A DNA stretch of 64,000 nucleotides from UBA1426 sp050953365 (GCA_050953365.1 JBMNMN010000004.1:62001-126000), one strand, 5' to 3'; shown: positions 53,903-62,944, counted from the stretch's first letter. A program made the numbers and translations. Notes: generated from the letters alone by a model not told the origin.

Positions 53903-55447
53903 GTGTAAAATAGTTGTGGAGTTTTTAAAGGAAAGAAACAGAGATCAACTCTCCTGTGTTAAAATAGTTTCAGCAACAAAACACAAACAAGGAGGGAAGA
54001 TCTCTGTGGAAACTATTGTACAACAAATCATTGCGGAATTGGGAAGAAATATTTGCAAACGGATTGAAGAAGGAGGCATATCCGATATAGATCAGTTTGC
54101 ATCTGATGCCCTGGGTCTTTGCAAAGAAAGCGTTCGAGCCCTGATATCGGGAATCGTGAAGCAATTGAATGAAGAACTTAGAGCGGACAAGGCATTTCGA
54201 AAAGAGCAGGGGCTTATTCTAAAAGAAAAAGACCGGCAAAGGAGTCTTCTGACGGAGGTAGGTCGAATCGACATAGAACGAGACTACTATTACGAAAAGG
54301 CAAAAGGTGCCTATGTATATCCGTTGGATTTCATAATTGGTATATACGCCTATGAACGAGTGAGTGCCAATGTGAGCGCCCGCCTAGTGGAACAATCGGC
54401 AGAGGTTTCCTATGAAAAGAGTACGAAGATAGTAACCAACGGTGAAGTGAGCCGCCAGACGGTAAAGAATAAGTTGAGAGCAGTGGGAAAACTGGAAAAG
54501 GCAGCCCCTAAAGAAAAGCGAGTCGCATCGGAACTACATATTTTTGCCGATGAAGACCACGTTCATCTACAGGAAGGTAAAAACCGCATGGTTCCATTGA
54601 TTACGTTAAGTGAAGGAATCCAAGCCGTCCATAAAGGGCGAAATGTCCTGATGAATCCGGTACACTTTACCTCCACCATTCATCAAACAAAAGAGGCTTG
54701 GGAAACGGTAGGCGGGTACATCTCACAAGCTTATGAAGAAAATCAAATCGAGAGAATCTATCTTCATGGTGATGGGGCTCCATGGATCAAGCAAGGAATG
54801 GAGGAGCTTGCCGACTGTCACTATGTTATGGATGGATTTCACTTTGAGAAGCACTTAAAACAAGCGACAGCGGCCTTTCCGAAACAAAATTACCGACACC
54901 GTATAAGGCAGGCGGTTCAAGAGAAGAGCCTGGAAAAAGTGACAAGCCTCATTCGAGAAATGCTGTCTCTTTGCAAGGGACCAAAGCAAGAGAAGCGGGT
55001 TCGAAACTTCCTCCGTTATGTTGTAAACAATTGGGACGGAATTGTGCGAAGATATACAAAAGATATCATAGGTAGCTGCACAGAAGGTTTAGTAAGTCAT
55101 GTGTATTCGGAGAGATTAAGCAGAAATCCTATGGGTTGGAGCGAAGCTGGTCTAAACAAGATGGCAGAACTTAGAGTCTACACAAGAAACGGTTGCAGCG
55201 TTTCAGGAAAGGATTTCAGACGACCTGAAGACGAAAAAAACAGGAGCATTCTAAAGGAGTATGGGAAAAAACGGCTACAAAATGCAATTCATGGTTGTTG
55301 GGACTGGAGTATATTCGAAAAAGAACAATACAATCCGGCAGTCAATACTGCAACACAGATCCTGATCCGGTCTTATGGTCGGCAACGGGGTTTGGTTGCA
55401 TAACATCGGGAGAGTTGTCAAGCAAAAACTCCACAACAACTTGACAC
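53903..55447 (+). mobile_element. ISLre2-family insertion sequence
   Basis: Ends GTGTAAAATAGTTGTGGAG (53903) and, reversed, GTGTCAAGTTGTTGTGGAG (55429-55447). About 1.55 kb; target duplication not seen. Confidence 0.75.
54006..55403 (+). CDS. ISLre2-family transposase (UPF0236)
   Basis: About 465 residues from GTG 54006 (SD AAGGAGGG, 8 nt). UPF0236 motifs: ERDYYYEKAKGAYVYPLDFIIG, ELHIFADEDHVHLQEGKN, YLHGDGAPWIKQGMEELADCHYVMDGFHFEKHLKQA, EGLVSHVYSERLSRNPMGW. The frame is open to 53916 but without a good start. Confidence 0.93.
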   Translation: METIVQQIIAELGRNICKRIEEGGISDIDQFASDALGLCKESVRALISGIVKQLNEELRADKAFRKEQGLILKEKDRQRSLLTEVGRIDIERDYYYEKAKGAYVYPLDFIIGIYAYERVSANVSARLVEQSAEVSYEKSTKIVTNGEVSRQTVKNKLRAVGKLEKAAPKEKRVASELHIFADEDHVHLQEGKNRMVPLITLSEGIQAVHKGRNVLMNPVHFTSTIHQTKEAWETVGGYISQAYEENQIERIYLHGDGAPWIKQGMEELADCHYVMDGFHFEKHLKQATAAFPKQNYRHRIRQAVQEKSLEKVTSLIREMLSLCKGPKQEKRVRNFLRYVVNNWDGIVRRYTKDIIGSCTEGLVSHVYSERLSRNPMGWSEAGLNKMAELRVYTRNGCSVSGKDFRRPEDEKNRSILKEYGKKRLQNAIHGCWDWSIFEKEQYNPAVNTATQILIRSYGRQRGLVA

Positions 55448-55468
55448 CGTCTCAGTTTTTTGCGTTCG

Positions 55469-55498
55469 TTGCGAAGCCGGGGTTCTTTATGATACAAT
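55469..55498 (+). promoter_or_regulatory. Promoter of the third SLH gene
   Basis: TTGCGA (55469-55474), 18-bp spacer with TGA, TACAAT (55493-55498), then AAAGCAA as in the S-layer gene P1. Confidence 0.6.
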
Positions 55499-55626
55499 AA
55501 AGCAAATTAAGTGATTAGAGCGGCATATGTTCAAGCGCTTATCGCAAATAAACGATACAATTTCAGGAAAGGCGTTGCCCGAAGAGAGCATACAACGCCA
55601 TCAAATACAAAAAGGGGGAATTTGAC

Positions 55627-56859
55627 ATGAGAAAAGGGATTTCGTTTCTATTAGTATTAGCTCTGGTCTTTGCTTCTTTTGCTGCTGTGTTTGCAGCCGA
55701 TTCGCAAACACCGGCTGATGTGAAAGATACAGAATACGAAGCGGCTGTTACTGCTCTGATTGAAAAAGGCATCATTTCAGGTTACACCGACGGTACCTTC
55801 CGGCCAGATGGAACCATCACCAGAGCGGAAGCCTGCGTCGTGGTCGTAAAGGCTATGGCCCCCGGCGAAGATGCATTGGAAGCTGTGTCGGCGAGCAGTT
55901 TCTCCGATCTGGCGGGCTTTGACTGGGCAGCGAAATACATCAATTATGCTGCGGCGAAAGGCATTATTTCCGGGTATCCCGATGGCACCTTCCGCCCGGC
56001 CAACCAAGTGACTTATGCGGAGATGGCTTCGATGCTGGTTCGCGCTTTGGGTTACAGCGCCGGGGACTTGACGGGGAACTGGCCGGATAATTTTATTACG
56101 AAGGCTGCAACGCTGGGGATCTTTACGGACATAGATCATAAGGTCAACGATGTCAATGTTCCGGCTGTAAGGGGCCATGTGGCGTTTATGACTTATAGAG
56201 TGGCAGACGACATCGCCAATGCAAATAAACCCGGTGAAACCACGGACCCCGGTGACGGCGAACCGGGCGACTCGGAAGATCCTGCAGGCTATCTGTCGGA
56301 CTTTAGCGGAAGGGCTTACGGCATCCTGCTGAGCGTTGCAAAAGTTTTGAATGAGAAAGGAGATGCAGTCGACGAATTTGAATTCCTTATCGGAAGCAAA
56401 ACTTTGTATCTTAAGACCAACGGGAAGTTCGATGCACCGTTACAGGGCGACATTGAAGAAAACCTTAATAAGGGAAATATTTATGGGCTGCAGATGCGCG
56501 ACGGCGTAGTTATCAGATTTGGGACTTCTGATGATGACTTTTCTGGTCTGGGCTCTACTCCTGCGGGGTTTGAGAACTTTACCGGCGGGAGCTGGTGGGT
56601 AGTAGAGAGTGCCTCAAATTATGGGGTCGAGATTAGAGAACCTGATGCCGAAAATACTGTTTTCTGCTCCATACTGGAAGATGCATCCATCTACGTAGCC
56701 GAGATAGAAAAAAATAAAATTACCGGCTATAAGCCGGGAACCTTCCGGGATATCAAGGCGGGTAAACTCGTGCGGCTCTATTCCGTTACCGGCGACGACC
56801 CCGGCGTGGCGGAAATCGTATTGGTAGGTGAATTCAAAGAATTCGGTGATAAATCATAA
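55627..56859 (+). CDS. SLH-domain surface protein
   Basis: 410 residues. Signal peptide residues 1-24 (FLLVLALVFASFAAVFA). Three SLH units: KDTEYEAAVTALIEKGIISGYTDGTFRPDGTITRAEA (about 35-75), FSDLAGFDWAAKYINYAAAKGIISGYPDGTFRPANQVTYAEM, and GDLTGNWPDNFITKAATLGIF. Then an acidic linker (GETTDPGDGEPGDSEDPAG) and a beta-rich C-terminal domain to 410 of unknown type. The order signal-SLH-domain is as in the other two SLH proteins of the window. SD AAAGGGGG. Followed by a terminator. Confidence 0.92.
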   Translation: MRKGISFLLVLALVFASFAAVFAADSQTPADVKDTEYEAAVTALIEKGIISGYTDGTFRPDGTITRAEACVVVVKAMAPGEDALEAVSASSFSDLAGFDWAAKYINYAAAKGIISGYPDGTFRPANQVTYAEMASMLVRALGYSAGDLTGNWPDNFITKAATLGIFTDIDHKVNDVNVPAVRGHVAFMTYRVADDIANANKPGETTDPGDGEPGDSEDPAGYLSDFSGRAYGILLSVAKVLNEKGDAVDEFEFLIGSKTLYLKTNGKFDAPLQGDIEENLNKGNIYGLQMRDGVVIRFGTSDDDFSGLGSTPAGFENFTGGSWWVVESASNYGVEIREPDAENTVFCSILEDASIYVAEIEKNKITGYKPGTFRDIKAGKLVRLYSVTGDDPGVAEIVLVGEFKEFGDKS

Positions 56860-56894
56860 ATTTACCTTCATCATTTAATAGAAACAACACATTT

Positions 56895-56950
56895 ACCCGT
56901 CATCTTTGGGCAGCAGAATATGAGCACTCAACTGGTGGCGGGTTTTTTTG
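56895..56950 (+). terminator. Intrinsic terminator of the third SLH gene
   Basis: ACCCGTCA (56895-56902) with TGGCGGGT (56936-56943) with one G.U pair, then T7. Confidence 0.75.
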
Positions 56951-56997
56951 TACAAATAAATGAAGATGACACTCATGAATGATGAAAAGCATAAATA

Positions 56998-58618
56998 GGG
57001 GCTACTGAACAACTTGAAACCCCTTGAAACCATTGCAATTTCAACCATTTTATGATAGAATAAATGCAAGCAAATCGCACGAAAACGTCAGAAAACCTTG
57101 CACTTTAGACATGAAGAAATGGGAGAAAACGATGTATAAACCCACCAGAGGACAGATGACACTCTTTGATCAACCGATCGCATTTGCAGGCGCTAAACTG
57201 AGCCCAGACAATCGCTGGGTCAAGATGGCTTCATTGATTCCTTGGGATCTGTTGGACCGGAAATATAGCGAGCAGTTTGGTAGCAAGACCGGGTATCCAG
57301 CGAAAGCAGCCAGGATGGCTCTCGGCTCTCACATCATCAAGGAGAAGTTCAGACTCTCTGACGAGGAGACCGTGGAACATATTAAAGAGAGCCCATACCT
57401 CCAATGGTTCATCGGATTGCCTGCATTCACAGACAAAGCGCCATTCGACGCAAGTACGATGACTTGGTTCCGGAAGAGATTGACACCGGAGATGCTTGCA
57501 GAAGTGAACGCATACGTCATTGGAAGCAAGAAAAAGGATGACGACGAAGATCCGATGAATGGCTCAGATTCAAGCGACGGAGGTGGAGACAGTGAATCAG
57601 AAGAAGGAAAAAACAAAGGGACACTAATTCTCGACGCAACCTGCGCCCCGGCTGACATCAAGTATCCAACAGACGTGGCACTCCTCAATACGGCACGTGA
57701 AAAGCTGGAGAGAATGATAACAGAGCTTCACGGGCAGACCAGTCAGAAAAAGAAACCCAGGACATACAAGAGAATTGCCAGAAAGGATTATCTCAGATTT
57801 GCGCGGAACAGGAAGCCAACCATCAAGACGATTCGAAAAGCAATACGGCAGCAGCTAGGCTACGTAAGACGGGATCTTGCCATCATAGAAACACTACTTC
57901 AGAGTGGTCTGAATTTGACTGAGAAGAGCAAGGAGACCTTGCGGATCGTCAGAACGCTGTACTCGCAGCAGGAAGAGATGTATCGGGAGAAGAAGCATCA
58001 GGTCGATGACAGGATTGTCAGTATTCATCAGCCTTGGGTGAGACCGATTGTTAGAGGGAAAACCAATGCACCGACAGAGTTCGGAGCAAAGATTGCAATC
58101 AGCATGGTAGATGGTTATGCCTCTGTGGAAAGATTGGACTGGAACGCTTTTAACGAGACTTCCACCCTGCAGGAAAGCGTAGAACGCTACCGGGAGGAGC
58201 GAGGGTACTATCCCGAGCGGATCCTTGCGGACAAGATCTATCGAACGAGGGAAAACCTCTCATTCTGCAGCAAGCATGGCATCCGAATGAACGGACCAAA
58301 GCTGGGGAGACCGCCGAAGGACAAGAAGGCCTACAGGTTGCAATGTCTTCTGGAGAAATCAGAAGCAGGAGAGCGAAATGCCGTGGAAGGCAAGTTTGGG
58401 GAAGGGAAACGGGCCTATGGCCTGAACAGGATCTTCACCAGGAGACAGGATACAAGCGAGACCAGCATCCATCTGGTATTTCTTGTGATGAACATGGAAA
58501 AGAGACTACGCTCTCTTTTGTTGCCAATTTTAGAAGTGTTGGAAAACATGATTTCCATGCTTAAGATCATAAAGAATAGGGCGCTGATTGGCGCATAACG
58601 CGGTTATTCAGCAGCCCC
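56998..58618 (+). mobile_element. IS5-family insertion sequence
   Basis: Inverted ends GGGGCTACTGAACAAC (56998) and, reversed, GGGGCTGCTGAATAAC (58603-58618). TAAATA at both flanks (56992-56997 and 58619-58624) may be the target duplication. Confidence 0.8.
57132..58598 (+). CDS. IS5-family transposase (long DUF772 form)
   Basis: About 488 residues from ATG 57132 (SD GGGAG). DUF772 N-domain (WVKMASLIPWDLLDRKYSEQFGSKTGYPAKAARMALG), FRLSDEETVEHIKESPYLQWFIGL, then the DDE core interrupted by an acidic Ser-rich insert (KKKDDDEDPMNGSDSSDGG): LILDATCAPADIKYP, ILADKIYRTRENLSFC, RNAVEGKFGEGKRAYGLNRI. Intact. Confidence 0.92.
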   Translation: MYKPTRGQMTLFDQPIAFAGAKLSPDNRWVKMASLIPWDLLDRKYSEQFGSKTGYPAKAARMALGSHIIKEKFRLSDEETVEHIKESPYLQWFIGLPAFTDKAPFDASTMTWFRKRLTPEMLAEVNAYVIGSKKKDDDEDPMNGSDSSDGGGDSESEEGKNKGTLILDATCAPADIKYPTDVALLNTAREKLERMITELHGQTSQKKKPRTYKRIARKDYLRFARNRKPTIKTIRKAIRQQLGYVRRDLAIIETLLQSGLNLTEKSKETLRIVRTLYSQQEEMYREKKHQVDDRIVSIHQPWVRPIVRGKTNAPTEFGAKIAISMVDGYASVERLDWNAFNETSTLQESVERYREERGYYPERILADKIYRTRENLSFCSKHGIRMNGPKLGRPPKDKKAYRLQCLLEKSEAGERNAVEGKFGEGKRAYGLNRIFTRRQDTSETSIHLVFLVMNMEKRLRSLLLPILEVLENMISMLKIIKNRALIGA

Positions 58619-58700
58619 TAAATAAAGATGACAAACGGATTCTTACATATGTGGCTGCCTGTTTTTACAATTAATAGTTTATCTGACCTTTTCAAACTTA

Positions 58701-59513
58701 TTAGGGAATCAAAAAGCTTTTAATAATTCTTCTGACTAGATGTGAGTCAAAGGGGAAGCCTGGCATTTCATAAGTTTCAATCAAATTATGAAAAGGTACA
58801 ATTTTGTTTCTTCTGTATACCGATAACTTTTCGTTCATTGATTCTGCATATACCGGATCGTCGGGTTTTCCAAAATGCTCCCAGTAGATAACACGGCCGT
58901 CCTTCAGGCTGAGTATAGTAAAGTCTGGATAAAAACGCCGACCCTCCAGAGCCAACGCCGCCTCATAACGATATGGAACGCCGGATAACTCTAATTCACT
59001 TGCGATGAATAACTCTGATTTTGAGCGAACTTTTATCCCGTTAGGTGTAGTGTAGATCAACTGCTCAGGATATAAAGCAGATTTTTCAAAAGACTCACTA
59101 ATCCAGTCGCTTACATTTTTGCTACCAGACTTCAATATCGGCAGATAACATAGATTAAAACAGGGTTTAGGCAGTTTGCTCATAATGGAATTTGGATCAT
59201 ATGGACGACCGTATTTCAAATATTTCTCTCTATGCTTAATACTATATTTAAGGCTTTTTATGCTCTTTTCTAAAAATCCCCTTCGACAAAGTGCTGATAA
59301 AAGCTGGGTATCTCCTTTGCGTATGTAGACGCACTTGTCGGCCACTCCAACAGAATTTGAAGGAATATAATGATAATAGCATTCATAACCATTAATTATT
59401 TTAACGTGGACTCCTCCAATCGGGAGAGTCTTAATATCTTCAAGGAACTTATTCAGCAACTCCTTTTCATATTCATTTTCTTCTCGAAGTTTGAAAATAG
59501 TTTCATTGAACAT
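58701..59513 (-). CDS. PD-(D/E)xK-like nuclease-fold hypothetical protein
   Basis: 270 residues. N-terminal half helical (EEYEKELLNKFLEDIKTLP, then KGDTQLLSALCRRGFLEKSIKSLKYSIKHREKYL). C-terminal half has the order VRSKSELFIASELELSGVPYRYEAAL, RRFYPDFTILSLKDGRVIYWEHFGKPDDPVY: the E(-)...PDF...W-E-H-F-G pattern of PD-(D/E)xK nucleases, with E in place of the usual ExK pair (WEHFGK). No helicase, methylase or toxin partner is next to it. Alone between the IS5 element and the tandem array, read toward IS5. A nuclease role is inferred; the target is unknown. Confidence 0.65.
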   Translation of the reverse strand: MFNETIFKLREENEYEKELLNKFLEDIKTLPIGGVHVKIINGYECYYHYIPSNSVGVADKCVYIRKGDTQLLSALCRRGFLEKSIKSLKYSIKHREKYLKYGRPYDPNSIMSKLPKPCFNLCYLPILKSGSKNVSDWISESFEKSALYPEQLIYTTPNGIKVRSKSELFIASELELSGVPYRYEAALALEGRRFYPDFTILSLKDGRVIYWEHFGKPDDPVYAESMNEKLSVYRRNKIVPFHNLIETYEMPGFPFDSHLVRRIIKSFLIP

Positions 59514-59660
59514 GAATATCTCCTTAGGCTTGGGAAATTACATAATATGGTAATAAAATTATAATATTCCATATAACTTATGTCAATAGTTATTTCTCCT
59601 GATCAATTATTCTGCTTTCTCCATAAATAGTTTGTATATTAATATCAAAGACTAGTTGAC

Positions 59661-60186
59661 AACTAACCAATTCGCCTGATCTATGCGGAAAAGATTAGTA
59701 TTCAAGCAAGGACAGGGAGTAGAAACTAACCATTTCTCTGGATTCTCGCTGAAATGGTTAGTATTTGAGCTGGGGAACAAAGTAGAAGCTAACCATTTCA
59801 CCTCATTCTTTCCGAAATGGTTATAATTTGAGTCAGGGAAGGAAATAGAGACTAACCATTTCTTTTGATTCCTGCGGAAATGGTTATAAATTAAGTCGGG
59901 ATGGGGGTAGAGACTAACTATTTTCTTTAGTTTCTGCTGGAATAGTTAGAATCCGAACAAGGATTAGAGGTAGAAACTAACCATTTTACCTCGTTCTTTC
60001 CGAAATGGTTATAATTTGAGTCAGGGTGGAGCGTAGAGTTTAACTATTTTCTATAGTTCCTTTCAAAATGGTTATACTTTCAGCCGTGATAGGAAACAAA
60101 GACTAACCATTTCTCAGGATTCTCGCTGAAATGGTTAGGATTTGAGTTGGGGAAGAAAGTAGAAACTAACCATTTTACCTCGTTCT
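59661..60186. repeat. Tandem array of 62-63-bp palindrome-bearing units, part 1 (units 1-9)
   Basis: Units start (aligned at CTAAC) at 59663, 59726, 59789, 59852, 59914, 59977, 60040, 60103, 60166: spacings 63, 63, 63, 62, 63, 63, 63, 63. Each has AACCATTT and about 15 nt later AAATGGTT, then about 27 bp before the next. Stops in all frames. Unit 9 is cut by an IS. Confidence 0.9.
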
Positions 60187-60291
60187 AGTTACGTCCGTAT
60201 AATGGTGTAAATTAAAAAATAAAAAGAGAACATGTCTCTTCGTTCGGTTACAATGTAGTTACCACAACAACAAAACCGGAGGTGAAGAAAC

Positions 60292-61527
60292 ATGTCTCAA
60301 GTCAATATTACAATAGACTATGACGAAGTGGTAGCTCTTTTTTCAAAAGAGCGAAATGAAGCGTTTGCGTACCTGATGGAGAAGATCCTAAATGCCTTCC
60401 TTTTGGCAGAATCAGAAGATCAGATAGGGGCCTCGAAGCATGAACGAAGCGAGGACAGAAACGACTACCGAAATGGTACCAGGGATCGCCCTCTTGTTAC
60501 AAGGATCGGGAAACTCACGCTAAAGGTTCCACGCCACAGAAATGTTCCGTTTGTAACGATGATCTTTGATCAATATCAAAGAAATGAAGCGGCTTTGCTG
60601 ACGACTATGATGGAGATGGTTGTCCAAGGTGTATCCACAAGAAAAGTAACCAATGTTGTGGAAGAGCTCTGCGGGGCTAGCTTCTCGAAATCAACCGTAT
60701 CCGAGCTTTGTAGGCGCCTAGATGAAAGCATTAAGCAGTTTAAAAACCGTCCATTGAAAGATCCGTACCCGTTCGTAATTACCGATGCGAAATACTTTAA
60801 GGTAAGAGAAAACCACAGCATCGTATCGAAAGCCTTCATGGTTGCCATGGGGATTACAGAGGATGGCCGTAGAGAAATCATTGATTTTGGCACCTATGAT
60901 AATGAATCAGAGAGAACCTGGAAGGAGTTTTTGACAAGTTTAAAAAAACGAGGAGTAAATCCCGATATGATCACATCGGATGCCCATCAAGGTTTACTTG
61001 CAGGCTTGAAAGAGGTTTACCCGGAGGTTCCTTGGCAAAGATGTCAATATCATTTTCAGGAAAACATCCTTAAGGAGACTCCGAAAAAAGAGCAGAAAGG
61101 ATTAAAGACCGAGCTCCGTGAAATGTTTAATGCCAAAACCATGAAAGAAGCTAGAGAGCGAAGGAATGAAATCATTCAGGATTACAAGGATGTAGCACCA
61201 AAAGCTATGGAAATCCTTGATGAGGGATTTGAGGAAGCCATGACAGTGATGCTGCTACCAGAAAGCATGCGGACTCCCCTTCGGACTACGAACTATTTAG
61301 AGCGTGAAAATGGCGAGTTAGGGCGCCGTTCTGATGTGATTCGGATCTTTCCAAATGCAGCGTCCTTGACCCGCTTAATGGGAGCGGTCTTAATCGATCG
61401 AAATGACATAATGAGTACAAGAAATGCCTTGTTCACAAAAGAAAAATGCATGAATGCAATCGAAGAAGCAAAACCGAAGCTTATCAAGATTGCCCAGGAA
61501 CAGGTAAAACTGCTGAAAGCAGCTTAA
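60292..61527 (+). CDS. IS256-family (mutator-type) transposase
   Basis: 411 residues. Mutator-type motifs: HERSEDRNDYRNGTRDR, KLTLKVPRHRNVPF, the DDE-like FVITDAKYFKVRENHSIVSKAFMVAMGI, MITSDAHQGLLAGLKEVYPEVPWQRCQYHFQENIL, RTTNYLERENGELGRRSDVIRIFPNAAS. SD GGAGGTG. Intact. Confidence 0.95.
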   Translation: MSQVNITIDYDEVVALFSKERNEAFAYLMEKILNAFLLAESEDQIGASKHERSEDRNDYRNGTRDRPLVTRIGKLTLKVPRHRNVPFVTMIFDQYQRNEAALLTTMMEMVVQGVSTRKVTNVVEELCGASFSKSTVSELCRRLDESIKQFKNRPLKDPYPFVITDAKYFKVRENHSIVSKAFMVAMGITEDGRREIIDFGTYDNESERTWKEFLTSLKKRGVNPDMITSDAHQGLLAGLKEVYPEVPWQRCQYHFQENILKETPKKEQKGLKTELREMFNAKTMKEARERRNEIIQDYKDVAPKAMEILDEGFEEAMTVMLLPESMRTPLRTTNYLERENGELGRRSDVIRIFPNAASLTRLMGAVLIDRNDIMSTRNALFTKEKCMNAIEEAKPKLIKIAQEQVKLLKAA

Positions 61528-61552
61528 CATAGAAGCATTTATGCCGCGAAAG

Positions 61553-61673
61553 CCTGTTTACATGGGGCTGACCCTCTGGTAAACTCTCGGCGGCAGAGAT
61601 GACGCCCAAGAGAGTGGTCTTCTTCTGCCTAAAAAAGGGAGTCCAGAGGGTCAGGGCCCCCCATGTCAACAGG
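61553..61673 (+). other. Long hairpin downstream of the IS256 transposase
   Basis: CCTGTTTACATGGGG-CTGACCCTCTGG (61553-61579) pairs with CCAGAGGGTCAG...CCCCATGTCAACAGG (61643-61673); outer GCATTTAT/ATAAATGC and inner ACTCTC/GAGAGT. No T run. Confidence 0.6.
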
Positions 61674-61773
61674 ACCGTGGAATAAATGCGAAAAGCTATC
61701 CGTTATTGCAACAAAGTATTAAACGTTAACTATATTGTGACCGAACGAATTTACACACAAAAAAGGACTTGGC

Positions 61774-62110
61774 CCTCGTTCTTTCCGAAATGGTTATAAT
61801 TTGAGTCAGGGTGGAGCGTAGAGTTTAACTATTTTCTATAGTTCCTTTCAAAATGGTTATACTTTCAGCCTGATAAGTAACAAAGACTAACTGTTTCTCT
61901 GGATCCTTGCCAAAATGGTTATAAATTAAGGCGGAGTGGGGTGTAAAGGCTAACTATTTTCTTTAGTTCCTGTCAAAATAGTTATAATTTCAGCCATGAA
62001 GGGAGTATGGGGTAACCTTTTTTCTGGATTTTAAGGGAAATGGTTAGCGTTGAAACTAGGAAATGCAGTAGAGATAAACCATTTTTCTGAATTTCTGCTG
62101 AAATGGCTAA
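61774..62110. repeat. Tandem array, part 2 (rest of unit 9 and units 10-14)
   Basis: Unit alignments at 61825, 61887, 61950, 62012, 62075: spacings 62, 63, 62, 63. Units 9-10 nearly copy units 6-7 of part 1. The last units are degenerate (AACCTTT, AAACCATTT). Confidence 0.85.
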
Positions 62111-62173
62111 CATTTTGGTCAGACCCAATTCAGACTCAATAGTAGAAAGATTGATAACTGACTGCACTAAGTC

Positions 62174-62226
62174 TAACAGATAAAAAAGGAGCCTTCTTAT
62201 CCGAAAAAGATCAAGAAGGCTCATCT
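62174..62226. terminator. Bidirectional terminator beside the peroxiredoxin gene
   Basis: ACAGAT (62174) with ATCTGT (62221) and GAGCCTTCTT (62187-62196) with AAGAAGGCTC (62211-62220); A and T runs on the two sides. On the minus strand it would end the peroxiredoxin transcript. Confidence 0.7.
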
Positions 62227-62345
62227 GTTTTTATAGACCAAATATCGACGGGATTCCAAAGGTTTTACTTTTAAATATTTTGATAATCTCACTGTCTAAT
62301 CTGGCAAATTTCATTGGTCTGCTTGATAAATATCTTTGTAACTTA

Positions 62346-62801
62346 CTAAAGTTGAGCAAATACCTCATCCAGATCCGGCAGTTGCGGAATTTCATACTTC
62401 TTTACCCAAATGACCTTACCGTCCTCGCCGATTAATATGTTGGCCCGTTTTGAGGCGCCATAGGCTTCGCTGAAAATGCCGTAAGCTTTGGCTACTTCGC
62501 CTAATGGATGGAAGTCCGCAAGGACGGGCAGCTTGCTGAGGCAGATCGCCTTTGCCCATGCGGATTTGCTCGGTTGGGGATCCACGCTGAGGCCCAGTAC
62601 TACTGTGTTCTTTTCGGCAAATTTGTCATAATTTCTGTCAAGCGCCCGCATTTGGTCCGTGCAGACGGACGTCCATGCCAGGGGATGCCACGAGAGCAAT
62701 ACCTTTTTTCCTTTAAATTCGCCCAAAGCAATCTCTCTTCCGTTTTGATCTACCAGCTTAAAATCCGGAGCTATGTCGCCTACTTTTATAATATCGTTCA
62801 T
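62346..62801 (-). CDS. Peroxiredoxin (thioredoxin-like, single conserved Cys)
   Basis: 151 residues. Thioredoxin-fold peroxidase: VGDIAPDFKLVDQNGREIALGEFKGKKVLLSWHPLAWTSVCTDQMR, with the peroxidatic Cys in SVCT near residue 47 and the usual Pro/Thr replaced by a W-T-S-V context; FHPLGEVAKAYGIF; NILIGEDGKVIWVKKYEIPQLPD. A second Cys (AICLSKLPVLADF, near 87) could act as resolving residue, but its position is unusual. Reduces peroxides in the cytosol. SD AAGGAGG. Confidence 0.9.
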   Translation of the reverse strand: MNDIIKVGDIAPDFKLVDQNGREIALGEFKGKKVLLSWHPLAWTSVCTDQMRALDRNYDKFAEKNTVVLGLSVDPQPSKSAWAKAICLSKLPVLADFHPLGEVAKAYGIFSEAYGASKRANILIGEDGKVIWVKKYEIPQLPDLDEVFAQL

Positions 62802-62861
62802 CTTTATCCTCCTTGTAGTATCGAGTTGGAAATAAGCAAATTTGCAATTTCTATTTATCTA

Positions 62862-62944
62862 TTAAACGCTTCTAGTTTTCCATTTGTTACTTGTGTATGG
62901 ATATATTAAGCGTTTCCAGTTTTCCGTTTTTTTCTGTGTATGGA
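62862..62944. repeat. Two-copy direct repeat of about 40 bp
   Basis: 62862-62901 and 62906-62944: TTAA(A/G)CG(C/T)TTC(T/C)AGTTTTCC, a T-rich middle, and TGTGTATGGA. No ORF. Confidence 0.65.

Larger units (their letters stand above)
60187..61773 (+). mobile_element. IS256-family insertion sequence in the tandem array
   Basis: About 1587 bp. A 9-bp target duplication CCTCGTTCT is at 60178-60186 and 61774-61782. Ends share ACGTCC.../AAGTCC... and GTGTAAATT (60205-60213 and, reversed, 61748-61756). Confidence 0.88.

Noticed and set aside
59661..62110. CRISPR array
   Set aside because: Period and dyads are regular, but the segments between dyads are related to each other rather than unique, units are 63 bp with imperfect repeats, and no cas gene is near.
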